From Cinnamomum chago (taxonomy: Eukaryota > Streptophyta > Magnoliopsida > Laurales > Lauraceae): a DNA stretch of 64,000 bases. Numbering within the stretch: position 1 is the first letter of the stretch; every line of letters begins with the position of its first letter. Where the stretch lies: assembly GCA_038049695.1 (NCBI GenBank), contig CP142456.1:78143422-78207421 (forward strand), in the 5' to 3' direction. The notes under the pieces are model-generated. The model was not told the DNA's origin, searched no databases, and saw only the letters and a list, made by a program, of their open reading frames with translations. A program made the translations under genes and the position numbers. Shown piece after piece: positions 46,836-60,078 of this stretch.

Positions 46836-49800
46836 CCATGGTCCTGATTGCTCTAATAAAAAATTACCATGAAGAATTACTTGAAAGCATGGTCCTGCAC
46901 TGCATGGTAACTTTTTCTTGTGAGGAATCTAATTTCTGGGGAAAATGGATAGGATCATGATGAGATTTTTAATGATTAGAGAAATTCAGTTGGTGAAGAA
47001 AATGATTTTCTTCCACTCAAAAGCTGTAGAGGGTAAAAAAGGGAAATTGAATTTATTATTATTGGGGGGACCTTGAATGATTGTGAGAATTTATGGGTCT
47101 TGATAGATTATGGACTAAGGTAGTTGTACTTGTACCACCACAAATGATTAAAATATGTGAGGCAATGATATGTGGAAGTGCTTATACACAGAGGCTCAGT
47201 GTATAGATTTAGGCAAGTAGCACCCACGTGCAGCCAATTGCACCCATTTTCATTTCAAGGTTTCACCCTCTAATTTCCAACTTTTTTTACTCAATCCATA
47301 TGCCAAAACTTTGATTTTTTTTTTCTTTTGGGGGGAATTGGTGATCTTAAAAATCCCATAAATGGGCTTTTGGGGATATTTATTGTTTCTATCCTGTTTG
47401 ATCATTGATCCAAATTTTAGTTTGATAATAGTAGGTTTTACCATTAAAAGTTGGATGGAATACAGCATGCATTTGCATTTGATTTACCCCCATGTGGTTG
47501 GTATTCTGTCATGTGCTCTCATGTGGTCAATTCAATGATAAGCCCTATTTCAATTAGAGGTTTTTTTTTATTGGCTTGTCTCACTGCCTGTAGGTGAATT
47601 TAAGTCGCTACAGCTAGAAATCTTTGTATTTTGTACTTAAAAGAATATGAACTTGACCAATTAGAGATACTTTTACATGATTTGGTCCTCTTATTGGATT
47701 TATATGGTGCACAAAATCAAGTTACCCCAGTAGAGCAAACTGATACTGGAGGGAAAGGGTTTGTTTATTGAGTCTTAATGTATGGTCTATAAGCCCACCA
47801 ATTGGTACTGCAGAAGTTGGGTTTGAGCCCAACTTTATGTGAAAATGGACATGTTTTTCAGGCCCTTACCCGAACAAATTGAGGACTGTGAGACTTGACC
47901 TTAACTAAACAAGTGACCAATTAAGCAACACACATGGTGGTGGTCTCCTCCCATGGAGAGCCCAACTGGGTCGACCAGGGAGGACAATTGGGCCATTCTT
48001 AAGCTAAGAATGGACCTACCCAAGAGCCCCACTTAAATGCATCACAATCATAAAAAGGGTTGGGTGAGGGAGTGCCACCTATTGTGGGCAGACAATGAAA
48101 ATCATTCAATCAAGGGAAGTATTGTTTTGAGGGCTTCAAATTTGTTTGGTGCTTCACTGTTTGACAAATATAGACAGAGCATCAAATTTTGCATGATCAA
48201 CTTATGGCTTCCAAAAAATTTGAATTATTGTCAAATTTGAGTTACATGGCAATTCAAGGGCTGATAGTGCATGGGTTGGATTGATGATAGGAGGATTGAT
48301 AGATCTCATAGTTTGATTGTCCGCATTGTCCTCAAGCAAACTCTTCCATGACACTATCCTCCCAATTAGCATGCATCTAAGTGGGTCCCACAAGGGGCTC
48401 GCAATTTTACCTTTTAGACAATGTGACATTATATATGCCAATCATAGGAAGGTGAGGGACGAAAAGATCTCAATAAGACCTCCTGATGTGCAAAAATGAA
48501 CCGCAATAGATTATCCTAACCCCTTAATATATGGGCCTCAAGTTTAATGGGTTTAAAAAAGACATTTATTCTTTTTCTTTTTTCGCATTTCAGTCCAATG
48601 GTGAGTAGCAACTAGATAAACCTCGTGCAAATCATAGGCGTAATTGTGTATAAGGGGTTTGGACTGATCAGGGTTCATGGAGGTACCATGTGGGCCCCAA
48701 AAAGCTAATTCTGGCTCCTTTTCTAGGGGAGCATGACCTATATGTGTATGTCTATCTATTTATGGAGAAAATTTACACATAACAGATACCTCTTATCATT
48801 TCTATCCGAGAATGATATTAGTACCCCAAAAACACACCTATCATTAACCCAAAACTTAGCAAAACTGATAAAAAAAAAAAAAAAAACCCTCACGTTGATT
48901 CCTCAACTACCTAGACGATTTGAGAACAGTCTCTTATGGTAGTAATAAATGGCATCAGTTCTTATCTAGCTCCAAAGGACTGACTTTGGACATGACACCT
49001 TCCCTCACCAGAGGGCGCCATCACCTCACCCGAGGGCAGCCCTGGCCCCCTATGGTTAGGTATTAAAAAAAAACTTAGTAGAAGATTTGATGAACTTTGA
49101 GAGAAACTTGCTCATTGCCAAGTTCTTTGACAAAAAATAAATAAATAAATAAAGTGAGCTAATTTGAATGCACAAAAATCACACGATAGCAGAATCATAT
49201 TCTGCCCAAAATCGATGGTCTGTCTGATGGATAGTCAAAAGCTTATCTGATATGGTTTCCACTTTCTGCCACCCCAAACACTGCACTGTGTCAATCATAA
49301 GTGGATTCTAGCCATGTTCAGTTGATTGCGGATATGTGTGCATCCTAACACAATCAATTTACACATGACTACATCCTACCTTTGGAACCTCACTTTGGGT
49401 TGGTGGTAGAGAGTAAAGGATGAGAATATTAATCCATAGACAAGAAATTCACCCATGATCATAATTGAATCTCAATAGGTGAAGACTTTAGATCTCAAAG
49501 AGAGGTAAAAAAAAAAAAAAAACCCTTCGTTGGAATAAGATTTTGATGATGATGGGGTGTAGATTTTAGCGTCTTTAAAAAAGATGAAAACATATTCTTA
49601 AAATCTTAATCCAAAATTTAGCAAACCAATTTGGGGGTGAGTCAAGTCATGGTGGGGGCATCAAGTGATATAGAGCTGGGAGTATCATAAAGGGCTTAGG
49701 TGGGGCCCATGGATAGAGAGAGAGAGAGAGAGAGAGATGTGGGTAGTTTTGAGTGAAAACAAAAGAGAAAAGACCCCACGAGCTGGTTTTGCGGGATTCT

Positions 49801-52800
49801 CTCTTTTCACGCATGGCATGTTCCTGTTCATATATCCAAGGCCTCTTTGTCATTTTCTGTCATCTTATATGCATCAATAATTCAAGCTTTGCTTATTATC
49901 CATACCCGCCCTCCCTCCAATCACTTTTACTTGTCTCTTAACGTAATAATTTATATTTATGTTATGGGCTCCAAGTTCATTATGTGGGGTCCACATAGAT
50001 ACATTGTGTCCCACATTTGAGCCATTCAGAAATCCTTAAATTCAAGCTTCTGCTTGATTGACCGAGTGTAGTTATTCAATACCTAGTTAGAATCAACTGA
50101 TTTATTTGAAGGTATTTCTGACAAGATTCTCCTATGTCGTGAATTATGAATTCCTTATTTGAATAATGAAAATTTCATAAAATCTGGCAGGTAGAATTCT
50201 CAAAAATGTAGTTTCCAAAATATTATATTGTAACGAGCATGTGAAGATTCATAAAAGCCCCCAACAAGAATTTTGGGAATTCTTGAAGCCCTAAACTTGT
50301 AACATCGCGGTAAATGGGTCGATCGACCATCGGATTGATGGATCAACACATTAATGGGCCAGCTCAGTGAAGGAAAGGGAAGGAAAGAAACTATGATGAT
50401 GATGGATGTTCTTTTCTTTGTTCTTGTTAGGATCAATTCTAATTAACTCTGTCATTGTTATAATAAACATCTGATCAGAGGCTTTTTGGAACATGGACTT
50501 ATACAAGAGTAGCCCACTATTTGGGCAGTCCAGATCATAGGATTGTTAGATTGATTCCATTTGCTAAAATGGTATCAATTAAGCATATGAGACTCTAGAG
50601 CTTCGGAAGGGGGACTTGCAATGAAAGAGGATGCAGTGATGCACACAGCAGCTACCATATCCCTCAACCCATCACATGGCATGCCTCCCTTGGAGCTTTT
50701 AATATGTCCAATTGGCATGACAGTTACAAATGATATTGTTGTGGGACCATCAACACACATTGGTTGATGAGTCACGGGTCGATTTGGTTCAGTTCTCCAA
50801 TGGGGCCCACACCCTCAAGGCCTCATAGGCCCATGTTGGATTTGATTGAAAGTAGTTAAGAGAGCATAACCAACTTTCCCAGATTGGGTCAATGCTCAAT
50901 GTGTGAAATTTTCACTCAAATCGGATTCTCCGGTGTGGGCCGGACCTTACCGTATAGGCTTCAATGGCCCAGCGAGCAAATGGGCCTTGGATTGGATTGA
51001 TTGAATACGTAAAATAACTTAGGCAATGGCATCTAGAGAAGGTCTTTTGGGTTGGGTTCTTGGGCGAGTTTGGGTTGGATCCATACATGCTTCTCAACTT
51101 CAACTCGAACCCAACCCATTGTACCTGGACCCACACCCAATTCAAGAACTCAAGTTTTGGATTGTCATATTGAGCAAGATAAATGAATAAGCTGGTTCCA
51201 GTTTGGTCCACTATTGTTAAACGTACAAGATTGTAAAAGTTCCCATTTGTGAGGGCTTGGGTGATGAAAAGGTCTTAAAAAGAGAGAGACTGTGAAAGCA
51301 TGTGAATTCATAAAAGAATTCTCTGTCTGACGTTCAAAGTTGAGCTGGCCCTGATCATGTTCCATTAAATTAAAAGGACGTTGGTGATGTTCAATAAAAG
51401 AACAAAGAAAAAAAAAAAACTAAATTTCTATTTGACCCACCTTCTAGTGACACAAGCCATTGATCATGGATGAAAACTTTAATTAATGTTTTCCATCAAC
51501 ATAGGAACCAGCAAATGAAAGGCTCAGATGGCCATTAATAAAGGCTCATATGCATGGTTTGTTGAGTCCAAAAGATTCCTGATTAAACATAGTATGCATC
51601 CTCCTCTAAACTAATCTAATGAAACAGCCTGGACCTCTTGTCTGGCATTAGAGCAATGAATATGGAAACCAACGATGATAAACAGAAATATGGGTGGGCA
51701 CCAATTTGATCGAGACAAGCTATCCAATGATCGAGCCACCGGTGGAGAGATCTTAGCAAGGGCCAAGGAAAGGGGCTGATTAGGACCAGAACATGATTAA
51801 ATTAGTCTAATTGCAGCTCTACTTGCATACAAATACATAGACAAGGGAAGGGCTTAAATGATTGTGTAAGGCATCAAAAGGATTCTATGAAGTGGGGGGT
51901 TATTTTCAAATCCATCTCCCACACCTGGACCCTGATTTTAATAGAATTGCAACCATGTGAGGCATGTAAAAGAAGGTTGAGCCCTACAGAATTAAGTGGC
52001 AGGGAGTTTTTAACCACCCACAAAGATCCTATTCCCAGGCTCTAGATATGAGGAGGATAGTATCTTATCTTCTTCTTTCTTTTTCTTTTTTTCCTTTCTG
52101 AAGACGAACAAAGTGCCTTTTCCACTTAAAAGGCGACCCAAAAGAGACCTTTGATGTTATTGTCATGTTATTCTACAGATGGAATGGGATCAATTCATTT
52201 CATTCATGGGTGGTTTAGCAACTGCTTACGTTTTAAATACAGTTACAGTTGGATGTGTGCACCTACGTGTGTGTACATCTGGCCGTATGGTGAGTGGGCG
52301 GGGCCCACTTGCTGGTACACCGTTCCGTTCAACCATCTTCATCTTCCCATGTGCGGATGTGCTGAGGCTCAATGCGTGTCTCCCATTTAATTAAGAGTCT
52401 TGTATCCTTCTCATCATGGATTTGGTGGAAGTAGCTGTAGGGACTGGGCAATGTGGGTCCAGACCAGGTTACCGGGGTGAAGTAAATATATATGTTATTT
52501 TAGGTATGGCTGACAGATTGGGTTTCATCTATGGCCTTCTGAATTGATCAAGTTATAAATGTTAAACCGAACAAGGAATTGTCAGGTTGGCGTGCGGCTT
52601 AAGTTGGGTTGGTGGGTCATGGGTGAGGGGACGAATTGCCACATTCTAGCATCATCACTCTTGAATTGTAACCCATCAGGCTTTCAGATGAATATGAAAT
52701 ATAAAATCATATAAGAAGATCTGCCACAAATGGACATGCGCTGCATCAACCAACAGTGAAGGTTATTAACCCCGTTTGTGCCATGGGTTTCCTGTCATTT

Positions 52801-54215
52801 TGAGGGTTTGTTCTTCACTTTTTGTACGCTACAATAATCTACATAAACCTTATTCTTTTCCCCAATTCAAGATTATCATGCAAATTATTGGTGTTTGATA
52901 ACCATCAAGTTCCCATGACAACCATTGATTTACGGATTACAAAACCTTCAGCCTCAGAACATGTATTGGTGAAAAAAAAAAAAAAACTACATTCCAATAT
53001 TTGCTGAATCAAGGAGTTCTGGGAATTGCAAATTCAATGCTTGCTTTGTTAGGTACTAGTCTTGCCTCTATTGTTGAGTTTAAGATTGGAAGTAAGCCAA
53101 TTAAATTCAAGGAACACACACAAAAAGAAAAAATATTTTATCTCTAAACCAATATAAAAGAAGATATCCAATTGCAAACAGATCCATTAAATTGCTGAAA
53201 TTCAAATAAAAGAAACATATATACTTTATTTATTTTTGTGTCGTGCTGCTCCTAAAACGGGCTGCGCCAACAGGCCTACGCACAGGCCATACTGTTGACC
53301 GTGTCGCACCACATTGACTGCCGTGGCAGCACGGCCCATTCGACATCTCCGCATGCAAATATGGAACCAAGATCATGTCAAAAGGCAGGCTCACAGATAC
53401 AACAAAGAGGATTTTGATGGATTTATGGAAGAGAATTGACTAATCCGAGAGCAACAACCAGCATACAACTAATTAGTTAGAAAAAAAATGCTCCATGCTA
53501 TAGGTGGGACATAGCCTGTTTACAATTTTATAGGCCCCTTTAGGCCGTCCCATATTGATGCAAGTCTCTAATTGCGATGGTTGTGGTGAATGTAAATTGT
53601 CATTTACTTGGGGATGACTGACATTGAAGCACCAAACATTCTTGAAATGGGTACTGTTGACTGGTTGATAGAGATGAAAAATTATGATGTACAGATGAAC
53701 GACCTACAGAAAATATACACATTTGTCCAACCACAATATAGTCCAGGAACAAGTTTCAAAGCACCAGTGCTTTAACATCTTCTCCAGCCCACCCTCTTTC
53801 TGGCCATATTAGCCTTTTTCCTTGCTGCTCAATATTGCAGAAGTTTGCGCCTTAGCCTGCTTCACCAAGGAACAAATGATGATTCATAAAGACTCTCCGC
53901 TATGAAATAAGTCTACATGATTCAGATGAATTATCAGTAATATACATGTAGTTTATAGTTTATACTACTATTTGAGAATACGTGTACTAGAATTCTTTTT
54001 TTCATATGCAGTAAAACTGGCCTTTTCCCCTCTTTTATCAGTATCATGGAAATTCATCCAAATACAAAAAGGATAGGTAAAAAGAAAATCTATGAGAAAA
54101 AACTGGCCAAAAAAAAAAAAACAATAAAGAAGAGAAAAGAAAGACCCAAAGAAAAAGGAAGAGAGGGAAAAATTACATGGGAGCATTAAGGAACTCCACA
54201 TTCATGATAAAGTTG
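46836..54215. other. long gene-poor intergenic region
   Basis: About 7.4 kb with no gene I can support. It holds homopolymers (48870-48886 and 49507-49522), a GA tract at 49715-49737 and GC-rich CACGGCC text at 53240-53345. Short open frames near 48200, 50200-50780 and 52150-52390 carry no motif and no splice context. Confidence 0.45.
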
Positions 54216-54980
54216 AACTTAAATGGAGAATCCCCAACTTGGAGAAGCCCAAGTAGTAGCCTTAGCTGAGTCACTCATCACTACCAATCTACCAGAGGAA
54301 GAATATCTAAAGCAGGTCCAATGCCTCCCTATTCCCCAACGACTCAAATCTCCACTTTATTAGAATCTTTTAAATCATTGGTCCAGAAAACAAAGGAGCA
54401 AGCCAAGTCCAAGGGTACCCCAAATACTCGGCTAGCTGCTCCCCATCAACATTAAATTTAAGAGGACTCGAAGGAGGAAGCCAAACAGCCTTCTTAGTTG
54501 TTCCCCTTCGATCCACCACAAAGCGAACATCCTTCCCAAAAAAACACAGATATCATTCAATCCAAAATCTTGTAATACATTTTTCTATCAAGACCCATTT
54601 CCCCAATGTTATCTTCTTAATATCAACCAAATCCACCAAAGAAGTTTCCTAGCTATTTGAAATCTTCTCATTTTTCTCCTACCAAAATAGTCCCATGGGA
54701 TTGCAATGAAGATCAATTTCCCACTATGGAAGTTAGCCGCAAAGAGCAACTTTCGTAAAGATCAATTTCCCTGCACTAAAAGAGCAAACACAATGGATGC
54801 TAGAAGAAGATATTCCTCTATGCCTCAAGTTAGCCACAGTAGAGACTTCATATATAATTACAAGGCCAGCCAAAAGCTTCCACTCTAGGGAGACCCATAA
54901 CCAGCTAGACATTGGCACACGTCAGATTGGAAAACATAAACCTTGAGGAAAGAATTAGAAATCACAATCCACTCTGCAAA
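54216..54980 (-). pseudogene. LINE relic: reverse-transcriptase zinc-binding and RNase H region
   Basis: On the minus strand, around 54733-54918, the frame shows VANLRHRGISSSSIHCVC, like the zinc-binding segment after plant LINE reverse transcriptases. Downstream, near 54490-54441, WLPPSSPLKFNVDGSS matches the start of the plant LINE RNase H domain. Stops and frame changes interrupt it throughout. Confidence 0.55.
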
Positions 54981-55155
54981 CGGAAATTTTATTCGTTCAA
55001 ATAATGGCATTTTGTTAACTTGTAGATTTCTTCTAAACCACCTTTTTCTCCCCAACCACACATTGACATTAATGCTGACACACTAATGGCCTAATGGTGT
55101 TTGGAAACCGCCTGCAATCCAGATTCAGGGGATCACATGAGAACCACCCAAAAAG

Positions 55156-56690
55156 TGTTTACTAATATACTAGTCTAGTTAGGATAGGTTATTTATTTTA
55201 AGGAGTAGGTTTATTTCTTGTTTCAAAGATTTTAATATATGTATGGTCCAGATGAGTTTTGTTTAAATCTCTATTTAAGAGTTAGTTGGTATTTAACGAG
55301 AACGGTTATTGGAATAAATTTTTATAAATCCTCTTTGCAAAGCCTTGCTTCTGGCAGAAGGTCATAGACCCTGAGGCAGTAGTCTTGAAGAGGCTTTACA
55401 AGCCCTAATCTTGCTTTTGGGTGTTAATCTTGTATAGACTTTACAAGAGCCTCAATCTTGTTATGAGCCACAACCTTTGGAGATTTTGGAAAAATCGCAA
55501 TCCTACTGTACGGGTTTAGCAATGACAATGATCTTCCCTACGTTAATTATTTGGTATCAGAGCTCGTGCCGGTCCCATCTATTGTTAACACCATGGTCAA
55601 CACCTCTATGTTTTCATCTTCCACGAAATCTGCCAGCCCTTCAAAGTGATAGAAGAATATGAAATCCCTATAGCAATAGGGGAGCAGTATGTGATCCAAA
55701 TCTGCATCCAAATACATGGTTGGCCTTGGATCTCGATTTCGGGGCAGGTCTAGATCAACTCAAGAGATGTTTATTGACGTACAAGACCAGGCAGCATAAG
55801 TTATTCATTTTATGGTTTAGATTTATATCCTCTTTAAAGATATCCAAGATGTAAGATCCAAATAAGTTTTGGTTAAGTTTTTCTATTTGTTGAAACATTC
55901 ATTTAAAAGTTATTTTGGATTAAACGAAATGTGTTACTGGAATGAATTTTGGAAATTCTCTCTTTTGGAAGCTTTGCTTCTTATAGAAGGTCATAGACCT
56001 TGTGTTATTAGTCTTACAGAGTCTCCCCAAAAGCCTTAATGTTGCTTTAGGCATTAGCACAGAGGTTTTTTACAAGAACCTTAAACTTGCTATGGAAGTG
56101 AACATTGCAAAGATTTTGCAAGAACCTTATTTTGGCTGCAAAGGTTTGATGACAAGGACCTTAATCTTACCTAAGTCATTTGCTATCAAAGCTCGCCTCA
56201 ATCCCATCCATTGATACCACCATCACCATCACTACTTCCTCTGTCTTCCACCAACACTGCCAACCCTTCAATGTGACAGAAGGACATGAATTCAAGGACA
56301 AACCCAGGGGCTCGCATAAGAAGAACCCAAGATCAATGGCTTGAGATCTAGATCCAGGATCTCACAGTCAGAAGAACCCAATAGATGTTTATGGTTACTA
56401 GTCGAGTTAGGATAGGTTAATTATTTCGTGGTTTAAATCATTTTCCTGTTTTGAAGAGTGATCAAATGTAGGGTCCAGAGTAGTTTTGGTTAAGGAGGTC
56501 TTTACCTAAGGGCTATCTTTTATTGTACAAGGTAGGTTATTGGAAAAAACTTTTGGGGGATTTTTCTTTGGAAAGCTTTGCTTCATGCAAAGGGTCGTAG
56601 ACATCATGGGGTTAGCCTAGCGGCTTTGCAAGATCCTTAATTTTCCTATGAGACTCGAGCCTTGTAAATTTTTTTGCACATATCACTGCA
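55156..56690 (+). mobile_element. TRIM-like retrotransposon, tandem array of three LTRs
   Basis: Three diverged LTR-like copies start TGTTTA at 55156, 55768 and 56386 (about 395, 412 and 305 bp; the last is truncated). Two short internal regions of about 205-215 bp separate them. The first internal region opens with TGGTATCAGAGC (55552-55563), a tRNA-iMet primer site; the second opens with a decayed TGCTATCAAAGC (56181). Sequence before the first LTR resembles the end of an internal region, so the array began further upstream. No coding capacity, as expected for TRIMs. Confidence 0.78.
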
Positions 56691-58743
56691 GCAGTCTGGT
56701 TAAGGGTGTTCATGAGCGAGGTTGGGCACGGTCAAACCTTGTCCAAGCCCTACCCATTTAGTTTGGTTCAGATCCAGCCCAAAGTGATGCAGGTTGCATT
56801 CAGCCCATGGGCCCAAAGTTCATGGACCAGCTGAAGGCACATTGGGCACAACAATTTATCACAGGAGGACCTGGCCCAATTAGCACAACCAACTAGATCA
56901 TGAAAGATTTCTTTACTTCGTCTTTTTAACTTTATTTATTGTTATGTTCAAAATTCTTGATTGATAAGAATCTTATCATGCAATGTGTAAGGTATCTAGA
57001 GTAATTAATTTGTTGCTATATTAAGATTCCTTGATTGACAAATATCTTATAGATATGGGTATATAAAGAGTCCAATAATAAGTAATTTAGGATTTGATAG
57101 ATAAGGAGTGGAAATATTAGTCAAACTATATATAATCTATATCATTTAAGGGCTATAATAATATAAGTGAATTTATCCTCTCCCTTCAAGCATTCAATGA
57201 AATAACATTGTCCTCTCTCTAGTTTGGTGTAAAATGTTTGTTAATGTGAGACCAAGATGTGTTAATGTGCTTATGCTTTACGCTTTGGCTTGGAGAGTAA
57301 TCAATGCTCATCTCCTCCCTGGTTTTGTGATCCAAGTCTAGCCAATTCACGAAATATTTGTGTATCTATGCGTGTGCGTGCATATACATATACATGTATA
57401 TACACATAGATATATATAGAGAGAGAGAGATGCTCTCCTAAGAACGTCTCTCTTGAGAGACATTTTTTAAGTTTCCCTTTCTTAGGCGTTGGGATCCCCT
57501 TCCCTCACCCACCCCTACCCAAAAATCTCCATGTCTCACATGCAATAACATGTTTCAACTTTGCATCTAATTGTAATTTCATGAAAGCCTCACTAATCCT
57601 TTTCTAAAACTACACTACTTGACAACAAAAGGGAATGTAAACATCAATGAAGATCTCTGCACATATTTACCCTCAACATCTCTGCACACATTAAATTGCA
57701 ATTAAGACGAAACCTTTAGTAACCAAGTTCACGTGCTTTACATCTTGGACAGAAAAACACAAAAGGGTACATTAACATCATCTGTGCTAAGTACAAGTAA
57801 GACCATCCATAATGCCTCTCCCTATAAAAGCTGATCCAAAGTACATGCCTCCAACAATATGGATTCTTCACCACATACCTATTCATATTTTTATGTATAA
57901 GTACTAGAAGGCAAGAAATAACAAAATTCTCCCAATCCATCCAAAACTAAAGCTTCCTCTCTTCTAGTTTTTTACTGTACACACATTACCTATACACTTA
58001 TATTTCATACTGCTTCTATTTAGTCACCAGATCTAGAACTCCACACAAAAGTACCTATGTAGTAAAGATAGGAAAGAGCCCCCATATGAAGTATTGAAGC
58101 ATTTACAAGGATCCAAAAGCCACCAATAAAGATACAAAAGGCTTAAATGTAGTAGTGAGCAAAATACATCCTAAGATTATGGAGATAAGAGACCTTATTA
58201 CTTTAAATATGCATGAGTGATAAAGTAGAACTCAGAACCCAATACTAGATATGAGGAAGAAAGGGGGATAAGGAACCAATGTAATGAATCCAAATCAAAA
58301 CTTTCACATCCTAATATTGTTTTCTATTGGTATTATTGATTACAATGTGGCATTTGCATCCAGAATCTTCCTTTCCAAATAAAATGCTTTTCTATCTAAA
58401 TTCACCATTCCATAAGGAAAGGAAAAAAAAAAAAAAAAGAACTTCTGGAGGTTCACTTTCAAATTCACTGCCTGTTACATTTTCTAACAATGACAATCAT
58501 GAGAGTTGATTTGATATGAGCATAATCTGTTCAACCAACTTAATGCTATCTGCAATTACACAACTCCATGAAAAGGAAATTGAAAGACTATCCAAGAGCC
58601 TTATGGAACTCTGAACACTGCACTCAATGGATTTGGTCTCTCCAAGTCATATTATCAGATTACTACATTTTGCCAGAGACGATCATGATTCCTAAACCAA
58701 AACTTATCTAAGTAATACAGAAACAAGAGAAGTCTCCCTTACC
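56691..58743. other. intergenic between the TRIM array and the CHZ-like gene
   Basis: Starts with TAAGGGTGTTCATGAGCG, which looks like a hAT-MITE left end (compare CATGAACACCCATA at 62737-62750). Then AT-rich sequence with an ATATACATA/GAGAGA tract at 57380-57430. The last part may contain a 3' UTR intron of the CHZ-like gene. Confidence 0.4.
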
Positions 58744-59265
58744 TTACTCAGAATCATCATCATCATCTTCTTCCTCCTCCTCCACCTCCTCAACGTCCAC
58801 ATCGTCGTCGTCTTCATCGTCATCGTCATTATACTGGTCCTGATGCAGATCAAGATAAGTGCCAGGATGAGCGGCCCGCCGCCTCGTCCTGGAGGAGACA
58901 ATGTTGTTGAGATCGACTTCGGCGAGCGGATCGTCGGAGAAATCACTGTCATCATCGCCATCAAGATCGACATTCTCGTCTTCATCGCTGCTGCTGGTGT
59001 CTGGTTCCATGATCTTGGATTTGCCTTTTCCCTTGTAATCTTCTTCTTCTTCTTCTTCATTGATCTTGAGAATCCCCTTTCCCTTGTCGATCGCAGATTT
59101 TCCATTGGAAACCTTGATCTCTTCTTCTTCTCCTTCTTCTTCTTCTTCGTGATCGGATGCGAATTTGGTCTTTTTGGGTTCAGGATCGGGAGATTGGAGA
59201 GAAGGCTTTCGTTTGGAGGGGAGAGATTGGTTTTCAAGGGTTTCTTCTTCGTTGGTTTTCGACAT
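58744..59265 (-). CDS. CHZ1-like: CHZ-motif acidic protein, histone H2A.Z chaperone-like
   Basis: Single-exon 173-aa protein, extremely acidic (Glu runs around residues 40-50 and 70-76, Asp/Glu runs from about 146 to the end) with Lys-rich stretches between. Residues about 109-139 (FSDDPLAEVDLNN, then IVSSRTRRR, then HPGTY) match the CHZ motif of the H2A.Z-H2B chaperone Chz1; plant homologues, including a rice one, are described as histone chaperones. It probably acts in the nucleus on H2A.Z-H2B dimers. The start is the first ATG of the frame (MSKTNEEE). A good splice donor (GGTAAGG) directly follows the stop codon, so a 3' UTR intron is possible. Acidic low-complexity sequence invites spurious matches, so the call rests on the CHZ motif. 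Confidence 0.8.
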   Translation of the reverse strand: MSKTNEEETLENQSLPSKRKPSLQSPDPEPKKTKFASDHEEEEEGEEEEIKVSNGKSAIDKGKGILKINEEEEEEDYKGKGKSKIMEPDTSSSDEDENVDLDGDDDSDFSDDPLAEVDLNNIVSSRTRRRAAHPGTYLDLHQDQYNDDDDEDDDDVDVEEVEEEEEDDDDDSE

Positions 59266-59334
59266 GGGATTTGGGGGATTTTTTGGTTCTCTTTCGCAGC
59301 GATTTCGAAGAAGTCGAAGGGTTCTCTTCTCGTC

Positions 59335-59342
59335 TAGGGTTT
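59335..59342 (-). promoter_or_regulatory. telo-box-like element upstream of the CHZ-like gene
   Basis: AAACCCTA on the gene strand, about 70 bp upstream of the ATG; a second AACCCTA-type site lies on the other strand near 59390. Telo boxes are common in leaders of plant ribosomal, cell-cycle and chromatin genes (family knowledge); a role here is inferred. Confidence 0.35.
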
Positions 59343-60078
59343 TTGGAGAAGAGGAGCTGCTGCAGAGAGTGAGTGATTTTTTTGTAAAAGAACCCTAATG
59401 TTTAGATTGATTTGTAGGGGTGACCCTTTTCTTTTTCGCACATAGCCCCCTGTATGTTGGCAATATTGTCAAGGAGGAACTTAGGGCTAGGCCCGTTTAA
59501 GTTATTCCTGAAGTCTGGCCCAAGGTCGACCCATTTTAGGAAGTTTTGATAAGACTGTCCATAGGGCCGCAAACGGGTTTGTTTCGGACTGGAATTTGAA
59601 ATCGTTTGGCAAAGGCGGTTCGATTTTGACTCGTAACTTATTCACATGGTTTCAAATCCAGCTCCAAAATAAAAAATAAAAATAGGTCAAGGTCCGGTTC
59701 CTGGTCTGAGTCCGAAACTGCCTCCAACTTTTCTTTTTATATTTTATATTTTATTTCTTCTTAAAATAGGGCTATCATTCAACAACAAAAACAAAAAAAA
59801 TAAAAAGAAAAAGAAATCATTTAACCAAATAACAGTTAGGGTTGAAAACAAATATCCGATTACCCGGAAGTTTTGACCCGTAAAAAAATGGGTCTGAAAC
59901 TTATTTTAGGTTTCGATTCTTAAATGTGTCCAGGTCTGGAACCTAATTTAGATTCTGATTGATAAACGGGTTCGATTCCGTGTCCATAAAGGTTCCGACC
60001 CGTGGACCTGATATATCAGTATTTGATATTGTAATTTGTACTTTAAAACCAACTATTTGTAGTCATTCTTATGTATAA

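Noticed and set aside
58843..59398. Long plus-strand frames opposite the CHZ-like gene
   Set aside because: They are antisense shadows of acidic codon runs (Phe-rich) with no family resemblance.
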